Shown here: in pieces, positions 47,289 through 58,783 of the stretch
Layout: every line of letters begins with the position of its first letter
How positions within the stretch are numbered: the first letter of the stretch is position 1
Source of the DNA: Hydractinia symbiolongicarpus
Lineage: Eukaryota > Cnidaria > Hydrozoa > Anthoathecata > Hydractiniidae
DNA length: 64,000 nt
NCBI RefSeq assembly: GCF_029227915.1
Contig: NC_079880.1
Span: 18,866,001 to 18,930,000 of the forward strand
Reading direction: 5' to 3'
Notes under the pieces: generated by a model
Database searches by the model: none
The model's input: the letters and a program-made list of their open reading frames with translations, nothing else
What the model was told of the DNA's origin: nothing
Position numbers and translations under genes: made by a program

Positions 47289-49333
47289 ATGGCAACAGTG
47301 TCAGTCGAAGAAGTAAGTAATTAAGGATATAAAGTGTGTCATTTCCGTATTGAGATATCCAAATCTTGTGATTTACTTCGTAGCTAGCTGCATAGCTATC
47401 AAAACTGAAAAGTTTAGCTAGCTAAACTGTCCTGTCTGATCCCCCACTTTTTTGTTATTTTATAGATCTGCCAATTTCTGATTAAAAGAGGTGTGGACAA
47501 TCCTACAGTAGATACTTTGAGAACCAACAAGGTATTAGTTACTATTAATTTTATTTTCTTACCACTTGGTAGATAGATAGATAATAATATATCCAAACAT
47601 TTTATTATTATTTCTATTGTCTGTTTCAGATGGATGGTGAAGCTATTAATGCATCCACTGACGAAGTGATGAAATCAATGGGTTTGACAGCATTAGGAGA
47701 TATCCTTGCCGTCAGAGCTTATACAAAACTTGGTAAAGCCAAATTATCTGACTGTGAAAAAGATAAAGTTAAGGCTGAATTAGCTGCTGCCATTAGAAAT
47801 GGTCATGCAATGGAGAAACCAAATAAACTTTCATTTACTGTAAATGTTGGTTTGCAGAACTTTAATGAGAGATTAAAAAAATATTCTTATGTGAAATGTA
47901 CTGGTGGATCCAGAAAACTTTCCTTACCTCGGGACATTACTATGAGTGGTATAAAAGAACAATTGCATAAAACCTTTTTTCCAAAGGATAACAATCCAGT
48001 TTTGGGTTCATTGTCACTGTTTGAAACATATGTTGGTAGTTTCTCTGGTGACAAGTTAAGTGATGATTTGACATTAGAGAGTTATGTTAAAGAACATAAT
48101 CTGAAACATATTCGCATTTATCTCAAAATAAAAAAGAAATCCATTTTGTCCAGTTTGTTCACAAAGTTAAAGAGCAATATCTTTGAGGATGACCAAGACG
48201 ACGATGTTTTATTTGAAAGTCCTTTCAATACTCATAAAGTTGCTAATATTAATTTAGTTGGTGATGAAGATAATAACCGTCCTATTCTGTTAGGTTCATC
48301 CGTAGAACGCAAAAGATTGAGAGATGAAATTGATGAAGCTTATAATACGTCACTAGAGGCCGATAAAAAGAAAAGTGATGTTAAAAACGAAAATAAACAA
48401 CCACAATCATTGTTAAATGAAACTGAAGAAATAGAGGATACTGTAGCAGTAAAAGAACCTCGGTTAATTGACAATATGAACATAAGAAAGAATCGAGTCA
48501 TGCCAGAACCTGATCTTAGTGAGGCACATGTCACAATATCCATACGCCATCCTGTTATAGGAAATAAAGCACGTCTATTTCATGATACTGCTAAATTTAC
48601 TCAGGTGTATGATTGGGTTGGAGGACTATCTTTACAGCCAGAACATTTTACCCTAATTAATTTTGATCAACACAAAGTTTCTCCAGAAAAAAAAGTATTC
48701 TCTGGCATATTTAATGTTAATGAAGAGGAAACACCAACACCTATGACACCAGGTGGAACAGTTGGGTTTCGTGGTTATGCTACAATCACTGTATCAGATG
48801 ATGACGATGTTGTTCCACCAACTGTTGCTGAACAAAAGAATTATGTGAATGATAATCTTGTTGAAAATAGGAATCTTCAGTCAGAAATGTTGTTGGAATA
48901 CAAATCTGGTGAATCTAAAAAAGAGTTTGATAGCCTGCAAGACTTTCGTGCAAATGAACTATCAAAGCTAAATAACTCTACTTTGTATTTTGATATTTCC
49001 AGAGATAATGTGTACCAAGAGTTAATTGATATTTACAAAAAGCGTGAAACTATTTCACATAAAGCTACATTTAGATTTAGTGGCGAGGAAGCTTATGGAG
49101 ATGGTGTTACAAAGGATTGTTATGCTGAGTTTTATAAAAAACTTTTTGAGAAAATATACGGTGTTATGGAAAAAGTACCACTTGATGACTGTGTTGATGA
49201 AGAGGAGTTGGAAATAATTGGAAGTATTGTAAACCATGCTTTCATTCAGTATGCTATTTTCCCTTTGCAACTGTGTAAAAGCACTGTGAAGAAACATTGT
49301 GTAGTATTTTTACCTTATTTTGAAAGGAAATAG
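47289..49333 (+). CDS. SAM / ubiquitin-like / HECT N-lobe protein carried by the transposon
   Basis: Three exons join in phase 0: 47289-47312 (MATVSVEE|GTAAGT), 47466-47531 (after TTATAG, ICQFLIKRGVDNPTVDTLRT) and 47630-49333 (after TGTTTCAG). The 597-aa product starts with a SAM domain (about residues 5-62, ending ILAVRAYTKL). Next is a ubiquitin-like segment (KLSLPRDITMSGIKEQLHKT, FFP, later IYLKIKK, about residues 120-195) and then an acidic/Lys linker. A UBX-like segment follows (LFHDTAKFTQVYDWVGGL, about residues 340-375). The C-terminus is the start of a HECT domain (FRFSGEEAYGDGVTKDCYAE, HAFIQYAIFPLQL). The HECT part covers only about the first 110 residues, so the C-lobe with the catalytic Cys is missing. 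Related E3-like genes are many in cnidarians and fish. It lies entirely inside the TIRs. Unlike the transposase it has no stop or frameshift. Confidence 0.85.
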
Positions 49334-49727
49334 TTTTAGCAAAATGAAACAGCGTATTTTTGGAAGTATATTTTATTTTTGTTTTATTTTTGAATGTGTA
49401 TGATTTTATAACGATAGATTATTCTTGTTGGTTTCGAAGAAATTTTTCAACATTTGCTTTCCTTTTTTGGCTATGACCGCTTTAACTTGTGACATTTCTT
49501 TTGGTTGAGTCATCACCGACAAGATTCAAAAGTACACAATAAGGTTACGTGGTTTAATAAGACTCAGTTGTGTTTTGTTAAATATATGTTTGTTAAGTTC
49601 TGACGTGATTTATATTGTATCATTTTGTTTTTGTTCTTTTTACTACTGAAATACAGTTTTTTAAGATATAAAATTGTACGTATTTTTCATTTCTATCTCA
49701 CACAAATTTTATAAATAAAATTTAAAA
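49334..49727. other. Spacer between convergent transposon genes
   Basis: AT-rich 3' region of both genes. ATAAATAAAATTT at 49709-49721 could supply a polyadenylation signal to the plus-strand gene. I see no continuation of the HECT domain here in any frame. Confidence 0.5.
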
Positions 49728-50908
49728 TTACAACATTTCTATTGTCGATACAAGGTATAAATAAATATGTTCAGCCTCTTCGCGTGAACGCGGATGCTGC
49801 AAATTCTGCTCTTCCATCAAAATATTTGATAGTTCTATAAACTCATTCTGACAAGGAATAGCTCGAGGTTTTTTTGAATACATGGATTCAGCCAATTCGA
49901 GCTCGTCTGCATTGAATACGAATGCACAATCTATGGCATTGTAGTTGTGTGGTAGAAAAAACATTAAGTCAGGTCTCCAGATGGGCTTTCTGAATATTTT
50001 GTGCTTCTTATCTTGTGGTGATTCCAAGTATGTTTAACTTGATCTAAATGTAACTGAATGAGACCGTAGTAACAAAACTTCAATGCTTCAACATGAATGT
50101 TATTGCTGTCGTCATATAGTCCCTGGTCTCGCAGGTCTTTAAAATAATCTATCCAAGACTGAGTGGTATTTCTTTTCAAATATGACCACCACTGCTCTAT
50201 TCGTTGATTTGATACAGATTTTCCGTACTTGAAACTGTTCCAACCACTCCATGAATCATGATGATTTCTTCGAAGGAATCGTTGGATGCCACATACATTC
50301 ACATTTTCTGTCCCCCTATCCCCTCTAATTAATTTTGGCACGGCACATAAAGTCTTCACTGCACTAGTATAATAGTGAGCTATAATAAATGGGTTCTTGT
50401 TTGTGTCTGAAACAGCTAGCCAAATAATTTTAAGACTGAAACCGTCGATTCCACCGTGGATACAAAAACCGATGGGTTTCAATTTATCGTTCCCGTCAAT
50501 GTGCCAGACATCGTTCGGACCATTTGTTCTATATACCTTTCTTTTCAATCGATGCTTTGTTCTCCTTTCAACACCAGATGGGTCTAGCTCTTTTAAAGCT
50601 GCTCTAACTAACCTGGTTGGTATTTGTATTCCTTTTTCTAACAAATGCTGATATATACTACGGTATCCACGGTTTTCTCCAACTTCCTGAATCTCTTGTC
50701 AGACCTTGTCTAATATCGTGGATGTTGATACATCAGCACACTTTTGCTTTAGGCCATATTCCTTTAAAAAGCGATGCAAAGTTCTCATACTTATTAAAAT
50801 ATCGTGGTACCGGCGCAAGAGTTCTAAAATGTCTTTATACTGATATCCACAACGAAAAAAATGAGTGATAATGTCTCTTTTGGAGTTCCCAATACCTGAA
50901 CTATCCAT
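49728..50908 (-). pseudogene. Integrase-like DDE transposase, broken
   Basis: About 393 codons in three open pieces. The N-terminus has a helix-turn-helix pattern (DIITHFFRCGYQYKDILELL, MRTLHRFLKEYGLKQK). The integrase core carries all three acidic residues: WHIDGNDKL, RGDRGTEN and NQRIEQWWSYL. The C-terminal part follows the family (WNHHKIRS, then RPDLMFFLP). An in-frame TGA at 50699-50701 replaces a likely Arg codon (CGA). One missing base near 49979 shifts the frame between SGD and RPDLMFF. An acceptor-like TTTATCTTTAG precedes the first Met, so a short upstream exon may exist. With two lesions this copy could not supply its own transposase. Confidence 0.88.
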
Positions 50909-51154
50909 ACCTTTTTCCCAAGTCTAAAGATAAAGAAAATACAAATGATACATTTACTGAATGAAGAAAAGAAACGGGAAAAATCATGAAAAGCCACTCA
51001 ACACAATCCGTTCCTTGCAAGTCCCTTCTTCTTAAATTCTTTTACATTAGTCAAAATCCACATTTAATGTCGACATAACAGACAAAACTCACTGCCGATA
51101 ATATCCCCTTTGGTCGAAAGCTAAAATGCTATACTTTAAACCTGGTTCCACGTG

Positions 51155-51479
51155 ACAGGACGTCCTAGAGATCTTAAGGACGTCCTAGAGGTCTACAGGA
51201 CGTCCTAGAGGTATTTAGGACGTCCTAGAGATCTTCAGGACGTCCTAGAGGTATTTAGGACGTCCTAGAGATCTTCAGGACGTCCTAGAGGTATTTAGGA
51301 CGTCCTGGAGGTATTTAGGACGTCCTAGAGGGCTGCAGGACGTCCTAGAGATTTTTAGGACGTGCTAGAAGTTTGCAGGACGTCCTAGACACCCGTAGGA
51401 CGTCCTACAGATCCGCAGGACGTCATAAAGAAACAGTGAAAGTAGTGGTGCTTTTTTTGGCAGATATGACGCTCCGTAT
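51155..51479 (-). repeat. Right TIR with about 14 palindromic 20-bp units
   Basis: The same AGGACGTCCT-centred unit at an almost constant 20-bp period, inverted relative to the left end. Inner units alternate GTATTT and ATCTTC spacers, which the left array lacks, so the two arrays grew separately. Confidence 0.92.
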
Positions 51480-52959
51480 CTTTAAGTGATAACATGTATC
51501 TTAAGGCGGCAGAATTGTGTTACAGTTATATAAGTTTGAAACACATGTTGTTTTTTTACAAGAAACACATTTTCAGAAACAAGAGAGCTACTTTTAATTT
51601 CTAACTCGCTCAATAATGAGATGTTTTGAAAAGTAAATTGATAAATTGGCAGGAATCTCGCTAAAAAGCTTATTAAAAGTATAAAACAGGGTCAATGCTC
51701 TATAAATTTTCATAAAATCTCCTTAGAAGTTAACGACATCCATGTTAAATCCTTAACACAGAAAAATATGTCACTTCATAACATAAGAGCAAGGACTATA
51801 TACATAAACTTTATTGAGGGAGTGCTTTATACTTTTTTAATTTCCAGGAAGCGTATTAGAACAACACACCGAAGCGAAGGAAGCAAAAATCAGCAGAATG
51901 GTTGCATCGGAACTATGATGCAGAGAAGGTGACGAAAGTAGAGAATTGCATGCGTTGCAATTTGATTAATTAAAGTTTTTAACAGACTAGTATTATCGTG
52001 GTAAATTTTTAAGGTATTTTCTACTTCTCTAAAAAAACCTGAAACAACAAATACTTTAGGATAGTTATACTTGGTCTTCAAAAAGCAGTTTCTTGTGATG
52101 TGTGAAATAACGTGAGGTTAGGGGATAGTGATATAGTGATATTGTCTTAAATTGCTAGAATATATTGGTACATAATCTATATAATAATACGCCAGTTCCG
52201 TGTCTCTGTGGCAGGCAAAGTTGATATGCTTATACTTTTTTGATGTCGCCTTAAAAATCTTTGATGTTACCGAAAAAAATATGTCTATTTTGTTGGCGGG
52301 TTTACTTTTTTTACGTCTCGTGATGAAAACGACTTACTTTGATTTGCTGAAATAAATTTAAGGGTTAACTTTCCAAAAATGGTGTCCCTCGACACCGAAA
52401 AAGGCACAAAAGAAAGGTCCCTTCGTCTTGAAGAAAGTGCAAAAAGTGATTCAGAGAAAGAAAACTCTAAGTAAAGAAGTAGAAGTAGAAAAATAAAGTT
52501 GAAAGCCACAAGAAGTTACTTCGGAGGTGAAGAGTGGAGCTAGGAAGTAGTATTGTAAAGTTAGAAGTAGAAAATGCATACTAGAGTTTCAAGTGGATTG
52601 GAATTCAGAAAAAGTAAGAACTTTGATATATTTAGACGTTCCGTTTTTATGTCGCTGAAGCTGCGTGTTACTTTTTTTATGTAGTACACTTGAAATTCTT
52701 AAGCAGAATCGCATTCTCAAAAAAATCCATTAAAGCTCCAAATTCTTAAAGTTTTTATCGTGTATTTTTAATAATAAAAAAGCGAGCCATATTTGTTTAC
52801 AATTTTGTTGCATAATTAATGTATCCCCTGGTGCGTAACTAATGTGTTTGTACCAACATTTAAAATGCTAGAGAAAGCTGTTAGCTGGCTAACAGACTAA
52901 TTTGCTGGACAAACAGAAAACTTTGGTTTGTTTTACATTACTATTGTTTCTCATTTCAG
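51480..52959. other. No gene supported
   Basis: AT-rich. A TCTATATAATAATACGCC word at 52177, preceded by A, resembles the 5' end of the Helitron-like family, but no 3' end was located. Frames at 51890-52081 and 52285-52509 are unrecognised. Confidence 0.5.
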
Positions 52960-53086
52960 CTCAGCCACGGAAGCGTTCGGACGTATGTTCCGAGTTGGCT
53001 GATTAAGTTGAAAACACAATGGCGGTTTTTTTTCAATCTAATTTTTATTTTTATTTTTTATTTTTAATTTTTAATACTAAACCGCA

Positions 53087-53725
53087 ATGGCGTTAAATAG
53101 AGCAACACTTAATAGAATGACGAAGGATGAAATCATAGCTTTTACGCTCAAACTTCAAGAGAAATTTGACAGAAATTGCTGTATCACGTTCAGTCAATGA
53201 AGCACTGGCTACAAGAATTACGACACTGGAACGGCGATGTTTTAGTAATGAACAGTACAGCCGACGTGAATGTGTCGAAGTTACTGGAATTGATGAATCG
53301 GTTGGTGACGATTACATTGAGGAAAAAGTATGTCACATTTTAAAAAAATAGACGTCGACATAACTCCAGATAATATTGAGGCCTGTCACCGCCTAAAGAA
53401 ACGTGACAGGGTTATAGTAAAATTTTCCCGAAGAAAAGATTGCTTGGAATCACTATACAACAGGTCCAAATTTAAGAATATAGATGGCAGATTTTTTGAT
53501 CTACCTGCTGGTACTAAAATATACATCAACGAAAGCCTGTGTTCCTACTATAAAAATATCTGGAACAAGTGGAAAAAAATATGGCAACAGAAGCAGTTAA
53601 AGTCTTTCCGCGTAAGTAATGGGAAAGTTCGGATTAAAGTTACTGAATTTGGAGATATTACTCCAATAACTCACATCCAAGATCTCAAAAACTTATTCAA
53701 GGAAGTAGATATTGATAATTTGTAA
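53087..53725 (+). pseudogene. LINE ORF1 protein, frameshifted
   Basis: ATG at 53087 begins MALNRATLNRMTKDEIIAFT. After a frame change it continues ALATRITTLERRCFSNEQYS (coiled-coil then RRECVEVTGI). After another change near 53330 it gives IEACHRLKKRDRVIVKFSRR and KIYINESLC, the RRM-like and C-terminal parts of LINE ORF1 proteins. Two frameshifts break it. Confidence 0.8.
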
Positions 53726-54237
53726 GTGATATTTTGATAATTGTATAAACCCGTTACACGCCCCTTTTTCGCGCCTTTTTTTCGCGCCTTTTTCCTAGTT
53801 TTATTGACTACTTTGTGCATTTTTGCCGTTTTGAATTCCAACAAGTTCCTTCGCCTCATCATCAATAATGGCGTACCTTGCTGCGACTTGTGTCTCAGTA
53901 TGTGAATCTTCTTGTTTTCTTTGCGATATATATTTCTATGGTCTTACTCTTTCTTCTTTTGTCAGTTCCTTTGATAGTTCATTTTAGTTTTTCTATTATT
54001 GTACATTATGATCTATCCTAAGTGTATAATCATGTGGTTTAGCTAGCTATACCATTTTGTGTTTACAACTTTCTAGAAATTTAGTCTGTGTCTCTTTCCC
54101 CAACTAAAAGACACTAGTGTTAAATTTCTAGATAGATTGTTTGTGTTATTACTCTGCTCGTTTGTTTTGTTGTTCTTGTTGTTTTTTGTTTTGTCTTGAT
54201 ATTTATTATTTTATATTATAAGGTCCTATAGCCTATA

Positions 54238-56719
54238 AATGCCACAGTACCCTTGTGGTATTTGTGGCAATTCTGTAAGTTCTAATCACAAAGCTGTACA
54301 ATGTGATTGTTGTAACAAATGGATCCATATTCGTTGTAATGGCCATTACATTACAACCTAATGGTTGTAATGTAATGGCTGTAATATGGTTGTATGTATG
54401 GTTGTAATGTAATGGCCTTGCTAACAGTGATTATATCTCCCTACAAAATTCCACTGATGATTGGCACTGTATCGAATGTCGCTACGTGAAGATGCCCCTT
54501 CTAATATTAACAAAAGAATCCCATCTCTTGTTCCAAATAATCTGTTGAGACCTTTTTTTCACAGTTAAATTCTCTTTCAACTGAAATTTGGGATCAATCT
54601 TTTGAGGGGGAGGTCAACTGTAAGTATTATGATATTGATGAATTTGTCTCTAATAATTTTTGTAACAAAACTTTTTCAGCTTTCCACCTAAATATTGCAT
54701 CCCTTTCTCCCCATTTTGATGAACTAAAGCTCCTACTCGGCCAACTTGGGTTTGACTTCAGTATCATTGGTATTACTGAGACTAAACTATCTAGTCATAA
54801 TATCTCTGAAAACCTCTCCTTATGTGATTATTCCATTGAACACACTGTTTCTGATTCTGATAAAGGAGGTGCACTTTTGTATATTTCATCGTCACTTAAT
54901 TATACTTGTCGTAACGAACTAAATCAACTTGTATTCAAAAGCAAAGAAATTGAATCTATTTTTGTGGAAATATCTCAAAACAAGGGGAGGAATGTAGTTG
55001 TTGGGTGCATCTACAGACATCCTAGCATGTCAGTGGATGAATTCAATACACTATATTTGTCCCCTTTATTAGAAACTGTATCCACAGAAAAGAAAATGTT
55101 GATTCTTTTAGGGGATTTTAACATCAACTTATTAAATTGTAACCTTGATAAATCTGTTAAAAATTTCTTAGATACAACATCCTCTTTTTCCTTGCTTCCT
55201 CATATAACTCTTCCTACTAGAATAACTAATTCCTCCAGCACCCTAATAGATAACATAATACATCTAACAGTGCTATCTCTTCTGAAATCTGAATTTGCCA
55301 AACCTCTATCACTCCTGATTAATCTCTCTTTCTCTTCGGATGTATTTCCATCCAATTTAAAAATTGCCAAAGTTATTCTTGTTTTTAAAAAAGGGTCCAA
55401 ACTTGATTGTACAAATTATAGACCAATCTCTCTACTATCTAATATTGACAAAATCTTTGAAAAACTGATCTACAAACGTGTAGCAGTTTTTATCACAACA
55501 CCGAATTTTGTACTTTTAACAATTTGGACTCAGACAAAAACACTCCACTGCACAAGCTCTTCAAAATAAATGCCAAAAAATAATGGATGCCAGTTTGCTT
55601 GTGGTGTTTTTGTTGATCTCTAGAAGGCCTTTGACACTGTTGATCACGAAATTCTCCTGAAAAAACTTTTTCATTAAGGTGTCAGAGGAACTCCTCTTAA
55701 TCTGTTTCGTTCTTATTTATCTAGCAGACAACAATTTGTATCAATTAATGGAACTGAATCTGAGTACAAACTTGTTACACATGGTGTACCACAAGGATCT
55801 GTTTTAGGCCCTCTTCTCTTTCTTATTTATATAAATGATTTAAATTGTGCCATAACATTTTCCATGGTTCATCACTTTGCTGATGATACCAACCTAATAT
55901 GTTTTGATAAGTCTTTAAAATCTCTTTCTAAAAGAATCAACATGGACCTAAAATTTCTTTTGCAATGGCTCAACGCCAACAAAATCTCTCTAAATGCAAG
56001 TAAAACGGAATATATCCTGTTTAAGCACAAGCTTAAACCAACAAAATATAACTTCAAATTATTTATCAACGGCAAGAAACTCTTCCCCAGTAACTGCATT
56101 AAGTACCTTGGTATTCTCTTAGATTCTGATCTTAACTGGCAATCTCACATCAATGCGATTGCGGTTGAACTCAAGAGGGCTAATGGAGCTATAGCTAAAC
56201 TCCGACACCTTGTTCCACAAAGTGTTCTGAAAACTGTGTACCATGCTATCTTTAGTAGCCATCTTCGTTACTGCAATGAAATTTGGGGTCAACCTGGTCA
56301 TCACTATATTGATCGTATTTACTGTTTACAACGTTGTGCAGTTAGACTAATTTCTTTTGCGCAATGCAGAATAACTTCTACCCCTCTTGTCTCTAATCTT
56401 AATATTTTAAAACTTGCTGATTTGGTCCACATGAAAAATGTAATTTTTCTGTACAATTTACACTTGGAAAACTCCCAGAGGCACTTCTTGATACTTAGTT
56501 GACTTTTCCCACTCTTACCGGACTCGTGGATCTATTCTTGGTTTGATAAATCCCCCCACTGTGTTAACTAAATCTTTCGGCTTGAACTCTATTCGAAGTC
56601 AGTCCATTTATTCATGGAATTTTGTACAAAACTCCTTTCCTTCAACTCAACTAGTCTCTCTCACCTCTCCTAAACTAACTTCTACTCTGATCCAGTTCTT
56701 TTTCTCATTGCACTGCTGA
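54238..56719 (+). pseudogene. LINE ORF2: PHD finger, endonuclease, reverse transcriptase
   Basis: It begins MPQYPCGICGNSVSSNHKAV followed by CDCCNKWIHIRCNG, a PHD-type zinc finger, which a palindromic insertion interrupts at 54341-54417. The endonuclease is seen as FHLNIASLSPHFDEL, IIGITETKLS, GCIYRHPS and LLGDFNINLL. The RT contains LDCTNYRPISLLSNIDKIFE, a stop-broken DL-KAFDTVDHEIL, VPQGSVLGPLLFLIYINDL and the active-site box as FADD. The C-terminus extends to 56719 (TRGSILGLINP, WNFVQNSFP). Sequence between endonuclease and RT appears deleted near 55265. There are multiple stops and frameshifts. Confidence 0.88.
54341..54417. repeat. Palindromic insertion inside the LINE PHD finger
   Basis: GGCCATTACATTACAACC at the left and GGTTGTAATGTAATGGCC at the right are exact complements, with two further GGTTGTA/ATGTAATGG words between them. 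The PHD coding sequence resumes at once afterwards (CTAACAGTGATTATATC, later DWHCIEC). Confidence 0.75.
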
Positions 56720-56955
56720 GTTTGTCATCATTTGTTTTCTTTTAATATGTTACTGCGTTTTGCATATGTTTTTATTTGTTTGTTTTGTTGTTTTGTTTTT
56801 GTATATTAAGGGTGGCCAGCATTTTGTCATAGCCGTAGGCTAATAATGCTGGTCTCCTTACAGTGATAGCCTAATTTTCTTCGTGAATTTGATATTTATT
56901 TGACTTTTACCTTATGTATGCTATTACTATGGAATAAATACTTCTTCTTCTCTTT

Positions 56956-58318
56956 ATAATGTCTTTTACTAAGCATGAATAGCTAGCTATAGACCCAGTT
57001 AAGTCTCCCCAGTTTAAGTATATTTAACTGGGTGTCTTAGCTACTGTTATCTGATAGCTAATGTTAGCTTCAAGGCTCCCATCCCCAAGATTTTAGCTAT
57101 TGCTCTAACCTATCTCTTCTTTTTTGAACACGAATTATGAAGTAACAAGCTAGCTACAAAATCTTTCTTGAACTTTTAGGATGGTGTAACTCATTGTTAT
57201 GCTCATAGAGTGTAATTTTTTCACATTACCTGTGAGCTTTACAAAGGGCCCCACAATATGACAAGTGAAACGAATTTTATAGAATTTAAAGTGTGTGTGT
57301 TAAGTTATTTTTATTGTTTTTTTTCTGACATCCCGTTAAACTTTTGTCAGTCTACATGTAATATGCCAGGCTTTTTGAAGGGTTTTTTTTACATTCGATA
57401 GGAAGCTTAGTGAGTTTATGATGACTGGGTTAAAAAACATTATAAGAGGATGGTATGATTAAGTCAGTTTAATATTGTTTGTGTTGCAAAATGCTGTTTT
57501 TTTAAAATTTTGTGGAAATAAACCACATGCAATATGTACTGAAAGAACAATTTTTTGTAGAATCGGACTTCACTGTAAGCTGTTCTATAAGATGATGTTT
57601 TTATATTTCGTAATATAAACTATTGTTGGAGAGAACTAACTGTATGTGATGTCATTTTTGTTGGAAGAAAATTCTATGGTTTCACGTTTTTGTTTTTCTT
57701 GAGAATTTTACAAAATTTTGTAGGGATATATAAATGTTTGCTGATGATAAAAAAATACTTAATGTTCTAACTGAAACTGTTTTTGGTTTTATATTATGTA
57801 ATCTAACGGGCGAGAACTGTATACACTGAAATGACTGATTTTTCTAAATTTTGATGTGTTTTATAACCTTTTTGTGGAAGATTAATGGGTATTGGCAATA
57901 TGCGATATGCTGAATGAAATTATTTTTGTTGATTTAAATGTGCTTCTCAAAAACCAATCTGATTTACATTTTGTGTAAACTTTTGTTTACGAACCGTATA
58001 CAATGTTTCCAAAATAATGAGCTTTTTTATTCAAGTTTATTCTTTTTTTATTGATTTTTTTAAAAAAAATACATGAAGTTTCATGTATTTTATATAAATT
58101 TTATATATAGTGGGAACTGCAAGAAAATGAGACATTTTCAATGAAAGTAAAAACATCATACGGAATGCTTTAGGGGGAGGAAGTGTTTGTGTAAAAAACC
58201 TTTGTCGTTCAATATTGACTTACAGGAATAAACAAACATTCGCAAATTTCCTGTAAAACGTGGAAACAACTTTTGCAACCACATTCTTTCCTTAAAGTAC
58301 AAGAATCATGTGATGCAA
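56956..58318. other. No gene supported
   Basis: AT-rich, T-skewed DNA after the LINE. No feature was identified. Confidence 0.5.
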
Positions 58319-58783
58319 TTAAAAAGGTTTTGAACAGGAATCAAGCTTGGGTTTCCTACTGTTTAAAACAGTGAAGTGTCCTACCACCAGACGACCAAGA
58401 AAAGATGTGACTACAAAAAACAAAGCCGGGTTGACGTTTAAAGCCATGTCACTGACAGCGTTAAGGTACATTTTGTTTTTTATCTTTTTGGGAAAACCAC
58501 GAACCTTTGGGACTCTTTTTAATTTAACACAGGTCAAATAAAATAATTCATATTGGCAAGGCGTAGAGCCACAACTAATAAATATTGCGTCGTCAGGATT
58601 GTATTTAGACTGAAAAACACTTGCAGTTGTTCGAGGAGGTAGAGCTGCTGTCCAGGGTACGCAAGGTTTCCTTAAGGAGGCAAAACATCCACCTTCAGTA
58701 AAATATAATGGCCAAGTTTTGTCCTTTTTAAAAAAATACAGGTATAACCCATCAACTAATAAATTTATTGTGGGCTTTTAACA
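58319..58783 (-). CDS. Unrecognised open stretch, about 155 codons
   Basis: Reading the minus strand from a TAA near 58785 to the stop at 58319-58321 there is no in-frame stop. The peptide contains LLVDGLYLYFFKKDKTWPLY, YNPDDAIFISCGSTPCQYEL and LYILF-free basic stretches such as KVRGFPKKIKNK. There is no ATG at the left, but TTTATTAG|TTGATGG near 58763 could be an acceptor, so this may be an exon or a remnant of an exon. I do not recognise the family. Confidence 0.3.

Larger units (their letters stand above)
46599..51479. mobile_element. 4.9-kb transposon with palindrome-array TIRs and a HECT-related cargo gene
   Basis: The left end ATACGGAGCGTCATATTTGCC at 46599 and the right end GGCAGATATGACGCTCCGTAT at 51479 are inverted copies. 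They continue through a shared CACCACTACTTTCAC...TTTCTTTATGACG and then enter tandem arrays of a roughly 20-bp unit. CTTT flanks both sides (46595-46598 and 51480-51483) and may be the target duplication. Inside are a plus-strand SAM/HECT-related gene (47289-49333) and a minus-strand integrase-type transposase (49728-50908) with broken frames. The transposase resembles eukaryotic integrase-like DDE elements; IS3EU is my best guess at the family. Confidence 0.85.
52960..56955 (+). mobile_element. CR1/L2-like LINE, decayed
   Basis: A nearly full-length non-LTR retrotransposon: 5' region, ORF1, an ORF2 that starts with a PHD-type finger, AP-endonuclease, reverse transcriptase, and a 3' end with AATAAATACTTCTTCTTCTC. 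All open frames are interrupted. The 5' limit is approximate. Confidence 0.85.
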
